A DNA stretch of 18,739 bases from Elusimicrobiota bacterium (lineage in GTDB: Bacteria; Elusimicrobiota; Elusimicrobia; UBA1565; UBA9628): positions 1-18,739 of the forward strand of contig JAGWMT010000030.1 in NCBI GenBank assembly GCA_028871595.1, written 5' to 3'. Below are positions 13,783 to 18,739 of this stretch, one piece after another. Numbering within the stretch: the first letter of the stretch is position 1; each line of letters starts with the position of its first letter. The translations under genes and the position numbers were made by a program. A model generated the notes under the pieces. The model did no database searches. It was not told where the DNA came from and saw only the letters and a list, made by a program, of their open reading frames with translations.

Positions 13783-14525
13783 CAGCCCCGGAGCATCTCC
13801 GCGCGCTTGCGGAACAACTGCTCCACGAAGGGCGTCGCGGGCTTCCGGATCAAGGCCGATCCGTCGCCCAGCTGTTCGAGCACGCCTTGATGCATGACGC
13901 CGATCTCGTCGCCCAGGTCCAGAGCCTCGAAGATGTCGTGGGTGACGAAGATGAGGGTGATGCCCAGACGGGCGCGCAGGGCCTTCAGCTCGGCGCGCAG
14001 GTTCACGCGGGTGACCTCGTCCAGGGCGCCGAAGGGCTCGTCCATCAGGAGATACTTGGGAGCGGTCGCCAGCGCCCGCGCCACGCCCACGCGCTGGGCC
14101 TGGCCGCCGGAGAGCTCCGACGGGTAGCGTCCGCCGTAGCGGGCGGCGGGAAGCTCCACCAGATCCAAAAGCTCGCGCGCGCGCCCTTTCCGGACGTCTT
14201 CCGGCGCGCCGGTGAGCTTCAGCCCGATCGCGACGTTCTCCTCCACGGTCATGTGCGGGAAAAGGCCGACGCGCTGGAACACGTAGCCGATGGAGCGGCG
14301 CAGGGACACGGCGTCGCGGCTCATCACGTCGCGTCCGTCCACGGCGACGGAGCCGGACGTCGGCTCGATCAGCCGGTTGATCATCTTCAGGACGGTGGTC
14401 TTGCCGCTGCCCGAGGAGCCGAGAAGGACCAAGGTCCGCCCGTCGCTCACCTCCAGCGACACGTCCTTCACCGCGTAAGTGGCGCCGCCGTCGAAGGACT
14501 TCGACAGCCCGCGGATCGAGATCAC
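13782..14525 (-). CDS. ABC importer ATPase subunit, osmoprotectant/ergothioneine family
   Basis: A 247-residue ATPase that powers the adjacent permease/binding-protein fusion. Walker A is GSSGSGKTT (36-44), the Q-loop lies in YVFQRVGLFP (81-90), the signature is LSGGQAQR (138-145), Walker B is LLMDEP (159-164) followed by FGALDE, and the switch histidine is His196 in FVTHD. The IGYVFQ-VGLFPHMTVEENV and DEVTR-LRAEL patterns are typical of OpuCA/OpuBA-type proteins. The C-terminal CBS domains used for osmotic or ionic sensing in OpuCA-type subunits are absent: the protein stops soon after the nucleotide-binding domain. Start is GTG 14525, overlapping the peptidase TGA as GTGA; in-frame sequence farther upstream is antisense to the peptidase. 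Confidence 0.93.
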   Translation of the reverse strand: MISIRGLSKSFDGGATYAVKDVSLEVSDGRTLVLLGSSGSGKTTVLKMINRLIEPTSGSVAVDGRDVMSRDAVSLRRSIGYVFQRVGLFPHMTVEENVAIGLKLTGAPEDVRKGRARELLDLVELPAARYGGRYPSELSGGQAQRVGVARALATAPKYLLMDEPFGALDEVTRVNLRAELKALRARLGITLIFVTHDIFEALDLGDEIGVMHQGVLEQLGDGSALIRKPATPFVEQLFRKRAEMLRG

Positions 14526-16606
14526 GGCCGCCTCCCCGCCGCGGCCAGCTCCGCGGCCAAGGCGTCCATGCCGTAGATGGTCCGCAGCGCCTCCAGGATG
14601 GCCGAGGAGTGCACGGCGACGGCCCGGTTGCGCGCGTTGTCGTACGCGTAGCGGCCCACCAGGGACTGGATGTTGCCGTCGAAGATCAGACCCACGTACT
14701 CCCCCTTCGCGTTCACCACCGGCGAGCCGGAGTTCCCGCCGATGATGTCGTTGGTGGTGACGAAATTCACTTTCGCGGCCAGGTTCAACCGCCCGCGCGC
14801 GACTTTCACGCGCGGCGCCAGTTCGTACGGCGGCTTCTCGCCGTGCCCCAAGGCGCGGTCGTACAGACCAAAGAACGTCGTGAACGGCGCGACCATGGTC
14901 GTGCCGGCCTCGTAGCCGGCCACCTTGCCGTACGAGAGGCGCAAGGTGAACGTCGCGTCGGGATAGGCCGACTTTCCGTACACGGCGAAGCGCGCCTTGG
15001 CGATCCGGTTCCCGTCGGCCACCAGCACGCTCTCGATCTCGTCCTCGTGCCATCGGCGCTGGGCGCGGTACAGCGGATCCAGGCGGCGCGCCCAGACGAT
15101 CAGCGCGTCGGTCGAGACGGCGACGGCTTTCTCTCCGCCCTCGACCAATTGACGCCGGGCCTGGGGATCGAACAGCGAAGTGCCCGCGATCAAGGCGCGG
15201 GCCACCGACGCCGGGGATTTTCCTCCCAGCGCCGCCCGCACGTACTCGTCGTTGGGGCCCAGCTTCTCCAATGATTCCGCCAGCGAGCGCGCCAGCAGGA
15301 ACTCCTCCATGTCCGGGTACACCGGCGCCGGGGAGAAAAGCCGGAAGCGGAGCGACTCCAGGTTCGAGTCGCGGAACTCCTCCCACCGGGTGTCGTTGGG
15401 CTTGGCGGTCTCGGCGACGCAGCGCACCACGCAGGCCGCCAAGGACGCGATCTTGACGGGCTCGTAGCGGCGGTACGCCGTGCGCAGGCGGCGCGCGTCG
15501 GCCTTCTTCTGCGCGGCGGCGATCCGGCCCCAGGACGCCTTCGCCGCCCGCACCGCGGGGTCCTTGGACGCCGCGACCGACCGGCGCAGCGCGTCCTCGG
15601 CCGCCGCCTTCGCCTTGAGCAGGGCCGGATCCAGCAGGCCCTCATACTCGCCGGTGACCGCCTTGATCGCGTTCTCGACGCCGAAGATGCGGTCCTTCGA
15701 GCGGCGCGCCTGCTCCGCGCCCAGCGCGGCGTAGCCGTAGTAGTCGGCCCGACGCGCGCGGGCGATCTCCAGGTACAGCGGCAGGCCGCCGTCGCGCTCG
15801 GACTCCAGCTGGGCCACGGTCATCAGGCGGTCGGTGTGCCCGGGATGGCCGGTCACGAAGGTGAGCTCGCCGTCGGCGGCCCCGTCCTGGGACCAGGAGA
15901 GGAAGCGCTCCGGGCGCAGCGCTCGGCCGTTCTCGTACGCCCGGAAGAACGCGAAGTCCAGCGCGAAGCGGGGATAGGTGAAGTTGTCGGGATCGCCGCC
16001 GTAGAAGGCCGCCTGCAGCTCCGGCGCCATGGCCAGGCGCACGTCGGTGTACTTCTTATAGCGGTACAGCCAGTACTCGCCGCCTTGGTAGAGCTCCACC
16101 ACGTCGGAGCGCAGCCCCGTGGCGTCCATGGACTGCTTCGCGATCCGGGACACCTCGCCCTTGCGCTGCTCGTTCTGGCGTTTCTCCGGCGCGGACGCGT
16201 CCACGGCCTTGAGCACGCGGGCCGTCACGTTCTCCAGGGACTCCAGGACGTTGATCTCCAGGTCCGGGCAAGGGATCTCCTCGGCCGAAGTCCGCGCGAA
16301 GAAGCCGTTCTTCACGTAATCCTTCTCCGCCGTGGACATCTTCTGCAGCTGCCCGAGCGCGACGTGGTGGTTGGTCAGCACCAGCCCGTCCTTCGACACG
16401 AACGCGCCCGACCCTCCGTCGTTGAAGCGCACCGAGGCCTTCTGGAGGAGCTCCACCCAGTCCTTCGACGGCGCGAACCCGTAATGCTCCTTTAGAAGCT
16501 TGAGCGGCAGGTTGTCGAACGTCCACATGCCTTCGTCGGTCTGCACGGGGGGCGCGGCCGCGGCGCGCGCGGTCTTGGGACGGCGGGTTGTCGAGGGAGA
16601 GGGCAT
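14522..16606 (-). CDS. S46-family dipeptidyl-peptidase, DPP7-type, without an evident signal peptide
   Basis: S46 enzymes are serine exopeptidases that release dipeptides from peptide N-termini. This 694-residue protein has the normal length and motifs: DEGMWTFDNLP (24-34), LVLTNHHVALGQ (75-86) with the catalytic His, and GGNSGSPVVN with the nucleophile Ser near the C-terminus. Eighteen residues after that Ser, the motif reads FDGN; in Porphyromonas gingivalis enzymes the equivalent residue 673 is Gly in DPP7 (hydrophobic preference) and Arg in DPP11 (acidic preference), so a DPP7-like specificity is inferred. Residues 1-23 are Ser/Thr/Arg/Ala/Pro-rich with no hydrophobic core, although family members are usually exported. 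The start is fixed by AAGGAGG 7 bases upstream and an in-frame stop before it. GTGA overlap couples it to the ABC ATPase. Confidence 0.93.
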   Translation of the reverse strand: MPSPSTTRRPKTARAAAAPPVQTDEGMWTFDNLPLKLLKEHYGFAPSKDWVELLQKASVRFNDGGSGAFVSKDGLVLTNHHVALGQLQKMSTAEKDYVKNGFFARTSAEEIPCPDLEINVLESLENVTARVLKAVDASAPEKRQNEQRKGEVSRIAKQSMDATGLRSDVVELYQGGEYWLYRYKKYTDVRLAMAPELQAAFYGGDPDNFTYPRFALDFAFFRAYENGRALRPERFLSWSQDGAADGELTFVTGHPGHTDRLMTVAQLESERDGGLPLYLEIARARRADYYGYAALGAEQARRSKDRIFGVENAIKAVTGEYEGLLDPALLKAKAAAEDALRRSVAASKDPAVRAAKASWGRIAAAQKKADARRLRTAYRRYEPVKIASLAACVVRCVAETAKPNDTRWEEFRDSNLESLRFRLFSPAPVYPDMEEFLLARSLAESLEKLGPNDEYVRAALGGKSPASVARALIAGTSLFDPQARRQLVEGGEKAVAVSTDALIVWARRLDPLYRAQRRWHEDEIESVLVADGNRIAKARFAVYGKSAYPDATFTLRLSYGKVAGYEAGTTMVAPFTTFFGLYDRALGHGEKPPYELAPRVKVARGRLNLAAKVNFVTTNDIIGGNSGSPVVNAKGEYVGLIFDGNIQSLVGRYAYDNARNRAVAVHSSAILEALRTIYGMDALAAELAAAGRRP

Positions 16607-16613
16607 GGGAACG

Positions 16614-16620
16614 CCTCCTT
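16614..16620 (-). promoter_or_regulatory. Strong ribosome binding site fixing the S46 peptidase start
   Basis: AAGGAGG on the minus strand, followed by 7 bases (CGTTCCC) and ATG 16606. It is the best Shine-Dalgarno match in the window and shows that this genome uses ribosome binding sites as well as the predicted leaderless starts. A TAA stop lies in frame just upstream (overlapping the first bases of the site), so no longer N-terminus with a signal peptide is possible without a sequence error. Confidence 0.8.
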
Positions 16621-16635
16621 AAAATGAAGAAGGCC

Positions 16636-16644
16636 ATTCTACCA
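16636..16644 (-). promoter_or_regulatory. Extended -10 promoter of the S46 peptidase-ABC operon
   Basis: TGG-TAGAAT (16644-16636, minus strand) is identical to the extended -10 before the DUF1189-namZ-nagZ operon. Here the hexamer ends 29 bases before the ATG, leaving a leader of about 22 bases that contains AAGGAGG. It lies in the 49-base gap after the GH25 gene, so the peptidase-ABC operon can be transcribed separately from it. Confidence 0.6.
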
Positions 16645-16655
16645 AACCCGGACGC

Positions 16656-17591
16656 CTACGGCAGGCTGGCGACCATCACGTCGGACGGCCCGGTCAGCGC
16701 GGCGAGCATCTCCGGGGTGCCGTTGAACACGTCCAAATCCACCTCTCCGGGAATGCCCGCCACTTGGCCGTGCCACCCGTACTGCCACATCGTCCAGGAG
16801 GAGCCGTCGGGAAGGGCCGGCGCCGCGTGGGACGTGTCGGCGATCCAGAGCTTGTACGAGTCGTTCTCACCCTGGAAGTACTTCTGGTAGATCGAGTAGT
16901 TCACGTACAAGACGGGACGCTGGCCGTACACCGCGCGGATTTTTTTGACGAACGCGGCCAGACCCTTCCGGAACGCCGCTTTCTTCGGCATGGTCTTGCA
17001 GGAGGAGGATTCCTCCAAGTCAACGGTCATGGGCAGGACGTCGGCGTCCGGAGGCACGATCGAGACGAAGTTCGCGGCCTGCTCGGCCCCGCCCTTGCAG
17101 AAGTTGTAGAAGTGGTACGCGCCCTTGAGCAGGCCGGCGCTGGACGCGCCGCTCCAGTTCGCGGCGAACTTCTCATCCACCCCGTCGCCGCCCTCAGTGG
17201 CCTTGATATAGACGAAGGAAAGCCCGTCGAGCTTCACCATGTCCCAGGCGATGTCACCCTCGTAATGGGAGATGTCCACCCCGCGCACCGCGTAGCGCGA
17301 CACGTCGGGCGCGCCGGCGGCGCCGAAGGGGCCGGGCGGGAGGGATTGCGAGGTGGCGGTCCGGCCGTCCTCGAAGCGGCTCGCGCCCATCACGCCGTGC
17401 CGCGGTTCGCTCGCGGCCGGCGCCGCGGCCGGGCGGAGCGGCTGGGCCCGGAGCGCGGCGGCCCGGGCGCCGAGGACGGCCAAGGCGTCCGAAAGTCCTT
17501 CCGCGCCGGCGAACGTCTGGGAAAAGGCGGACGGCGCCCCGAGGGGGACCAGCGACGCCGCCAGAACGACCGCCGGCCACCGCCCGCTCAT
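16656..17591 (-). CDS. Exported GH25 lysozyme (N-acetylmuramidase)
   Basis: GH25 enzymes hydrolyse the MurNAc-GlcNAc bond inside peptidoglycan chains. This 311-residue protein has a signal peptide (about 1-24, ending SAFSQ), an Ala/Pro-rich stretch (about 30-100) and a GH25 barrel (about 102-300). Active-site motifs are RGVDISHYEGDIAW (103-116, Asp106), YIKATEGG (128-135), KGAYHFYNF (156-164), VDLEES (190-195, Asp191 and Glu193), PVLYVNYSIY and a closing WTMWQYGWHG with DLDVFNG. All expected acidic residues are present, so it looks active. GH25 lysozymes are often phage or secreted self-/prey-lytic enzymes; no phage gene is nearby here. The ATG at 17591 is preceded by TAAGCT six bases upstream, a weak -10 in the same geometry as other starts here. 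Confidence 0.92.
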   Translation of the reverse strand: MSGRWPAVVLAASLVPLGAPSAFSQTFAGAEGLSDALAVLGARAAALRAQPLRPAAAPAASEPRHGVMGASRFEDGRTATSQSLPPGPFGAAGAPDVSRYAVRGVDISHYEGDIAWDMVKLDGLSFVYIKATEGGDGVDEKFAANWSGASSAGLLKGAYHFYNFCKGGAEQAANFVSIVPPDADVLPMTVDLEESSSCKTMPKKAAFRKGLAAFVKKIRAVYGQRPVLYVNYSIYQKYFQGENDSYKLWIADTSHAAPALPDGSSWTMWQYGWHGQVAGIPGEVDLDVFNGTPEMLAALTGPSDVMVASLP

Positions 17592-17642
17592 GACGATAGC
17601 TTAACCGGGCGGGCGGCCCGGGCCTGGGCCTTTAGGTCCTAC

Positions 17643-17669
17643 GCGCCATAGGCCGAAAGGCCTAGGCGC
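17643..17669 (-). terminator. GC-rich hairpin spanning the SUI1 stop codon
   Basis: Arms TAGGCC (17649-17654) and GGCCTA (17659-17664) pair perfectly around a GAAA loop on the plus strand; outside them GCGCC (17643-17647) pairs with GGCGC (17665-17669), leaving one bulged A at 17648. The 11-pair stem covers the TAG stop of the SUI1-like gene. No T-run follows in either direction, so it is not a classical intrinsic terminator; it may slow or end transcription before the GH25 gene, or protect the mRNA 3' end. Confidence 0.4.
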
Positions 17670-17964
17670 CGCCGACGCGCTTGATCTTGAAGCCGTCGGC
17701 CGCGAGGAACTTTTCGATCCTGTCGCGGTGGTCGCCCTGGAACTCGAAAGAGCCTTCCTTCAGGGTTCCCCCGCAGCCGAGATGCTTCTTCAGACGCGAG
17801 AGCAGCTGGTCCTTGAGCGTCGGGTGCATGACCAGGCGTTCGACGCGCGTCACGCCGGAACCCTTCGCGCCGCGGTGGAAGGACAGCCTCACGGGTTCGG
17901 GCTGGCGCGGGGTTCCGGGCTTGCCCCAATCCGGATCGGTGGAATACACGGGCCGGTCGCTCAC
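17662..17964 (-). CDS. SUI1/eIF1-family translation factor (YciH-like)
   Basis: A 100-residue protein of the bacterial SUI1/YciH family, related to eukaryotic eIF1, which influences start-codon selection on the small ribosomal subunit; the bacterial role is less settled. Typical motifs are RGAKGSGVTRVERL (31-44) and LKKHLGCGGTLKEGSFEFQGDHRDRI (58-83). The first 25 residues form the usual variable tail. It starts with GTG at 17964, overlapping the TGA of the upstream hydrolase as GTGA, so the two are co-translated. A hairpin covers its stop codon. Family call is secure. Its presence alongside predicted leaderless genes is noteworthy, because start selection on leaderless mRNAs is sensitive to initiation factors, but any link is speculation. 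Confidence 0.93.
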   Translation of the reverse strand: MSDRPVYSTDPDWGKPGTPRQPEPVRLSFHRGAKGSGVTRVERLVMHPTLKDQLLSRLKKHLGCGGTLKEGSFEFQGDHRDRIEKFLAADGFKIKRVGGA

Positions 17965-18739
17965 GCCGTCTCCGCGAAGAAGTCCCGGATCAGCGGGATG
18001 ACGCGGTCGGGCGCGTCTTCCTGGGGCGCGTGACCGCAGCGCTCCAGGAAAACGAACCGCGCGTTCGGCAAGGCCCGGGACAGGCGCTCGCCGCCGCGAT
18101 GGTCCACCATACGGTCGGAATCGCCGACCAGGACCAAGGTCGAGTGGGCGAGCCCGGCGTAGGAGTCGATCCGGCGCTGAAAATCAGGAGGGATGGCGCG
18201 GCGGATGAACTCGGCCACGGCGCGGCGTCCCGCGGCGGTGCGCAGAGGTTCCGCGTATTCGGAGATCAACTCCTCGGTGACCTTGCTTTGGTCCACGAAG
18301 GTCGTTTTGGCGATATAACGCAACGTGGTCTCGCCGAGCGCCCATTCGTAGATCCGGCCCAGAACCGGCCAGCTCAGGGGCCACAGCATCTTGGGACGGT
18401 TCTCGGGAAACGCGGGGGTGCCCAGGAGCGCCATGCGCTCCACGCGGTGGCCCGAATCCATGGCCAGCCAAAGGGCGATCACGCCGCCCATCGAGTTGCC
18501 CGCGACCCGCGCCTTCTTGATGCCCAGCTGGTCCATGAAGGACACCACCCAGTCGTGCAGTCCCGAAATGGAATAGTCGAAGTCGCGCGGCTTGTCGGCG
18601 CGGCCGAAGCCCGGAAGATCGGGCGCGAAAACCTCGTAATGCTTCGCCAATTCCGGGACGGCGAAGCGCCAGGAATACGACGACGCCCCCAGGCCGTGGA
18701 GCAGGAGCACCGGCTCGCCGCGCCCCGCGCGCAGGAGCC
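17961..18739 (-). CDS. Alpha/beta hydrolase, 5' end outside the window
   Basis: A partial gene: the frame stays open to the window edge and reads LLRAGRGEPVLLLHGLGAS at the left end of the protein, so the true start is upstream. It is a classic alpha/beta hydrolase: HGLGASSYSW oxyanion loop, FAPDLPGFGRADKP, nucleophile elbow GNSMGG, acid in LVGDSDRMVD and histidine in RCGHAPQEDAPD. The cap region (roughly residues 115-190 of the visible part) is helical. Such proteins include esterases, lipases, haloperoxidase-like and C-C hydrolases; substrate cannot be told. It ends in a GTGA overlap with the SUI1-like gene. The visible portion is about 258 residues, most of a typical 270-300-residue protein. 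Confidence 0.88.
   Translation of the reverse strand, partial: LLRAGRGEPVLLLHGLGASSYSWRFAVPELAKHYEVFAPDLPGFGRADKPRDFDYSISGLHDWVVSFMDQLGIKKARVAGNSMGGVIALWLAMDSGHRVERMALLGTPAFPENRPKMLWPLSWPVLGRIYEWALGETTLRYIAKTTFVDQSKVTEELISEYAEPLRTAAGRRAVAEFIRRAIPPDFQRRIDSYAGLAHSTLVLVGDSDRMVDHRGGERLSRALPNARFVFLERCGHAPQEDAPDRVIPLIRDFFAETA

Noticed and set aside
16538..16606. Twin-arginine (Tat) signal in the S46 peptidase N-terminus
   Set aside because: The Arg pair (TTRRPK) is not followed by the required hydrophobic residues; the next stretch is KTARAAAAPP.
16606..16637. Longer N-terminus for the S46 peptidase from an ATG at 16637
   Set aside because: That ATG is in another frame and overlaps the -10 hexamer; a TAA stop lies in the peptidase frame just upstream of ATG 16606.
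16656..17591. GH25 lysozyme as evidence of a prophage
   Set aside because: No holin, tail, capsid, integrase or attachment repeat is nearby; neighbours are ordinary chromosomal genes and the protein has its own signal peptide.

Overview
The window is a GC-rich (by eye about two-thirds G+C), densely coded bacterial segment with 18 protein genes and no RNA gene, insertion sequence, integrase or CRISPR array that I can see. MltB-type lytic transglycosylase, several lipoproteins with lipoboxes, many signal peptides and an S46 peptidase point to a diderm (Gram-negative-type) bacterium. The gene mix (S46 peptidase, bacterial SUI1/YciH, PduO-type adenosyltransferase, high G+C) would fit an uncultured lineage such as Elusimicrobiota or Acidobacteria, but nothing here fixes the phylum and that assignment is a guess. 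No gene-free stretch exceeds 80 bases; the gaps hold mainly promoters.

Layout. (1) 42-632, corrinoid adenosyltransferase, facing a small Cys-rich lipoprotein (645-1034, minus). (2) From a divergent promoter region at 1035-1112 runs a plus-strand operon of four genes joined by ATGA/GTGA overlaps: DUF1189-like membrane protein, a lipoprotein resembling the CcmI C-terminal domain, NamZ-type exo-N-acetylmuramidase lipoprotein, and exported GH3 beta-N-acetylglucosaminidase (NagZ type). A sodium:solute symporter (5183-6685, minus) converges on it with a 46-base overlap. (3) From a second divergent region (6686-6753) run a large secreted protein of unknown function with an Ala/Pro/Val-rich middle and a small exported partner. 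(4) On the minus strand, 9443-11467, an overlapping set: alpha/beta hydrolase, MltB-type lytic transglycosylase, small membrane protein. (5) Uridine kinase (11531-12181, plus) starts from a third divergent region and meets, tail to tail over CTAG, (6) a minus-strand operon of S46 dipeptidyl-peptidase, ABC ATPase and a permease/substrate-binding fusion. (7) Upstream on the minus strand lie a partial alpha/beta hydrolase, a SUI1-family factor and an exported GH25 lysozyme.

How they fit together. Four different peptidoglycan-cleaving activities (NamZ, NagZ, MltB, GH25 muramidase), an SSS symporter next to the NamZ/NagZ pair, a dipeptidyl-peptidase and an importer of the osmoprotectant/ergothioneine family suggest a region biased to turnover or salvage of cell-wall material and small nitrogenous solutes. 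This functional link is inference; only the operon overlaps are direct.

Most notable: the substrate-binding domain of the ABC fusion has its two lobes in swapped (circularly permuted) order relative to OpuBC/OpuCC-type proteins; several genes have a -10 hexamer only 6-8 bases before the start codon, suggesting leaderless mRNAs; NagZ has Asn where the catalytic-dyad Asp is usual; and the S46 peptidase has no recognisable signal peptide although its start is fixed by a strong ribosome binding site.
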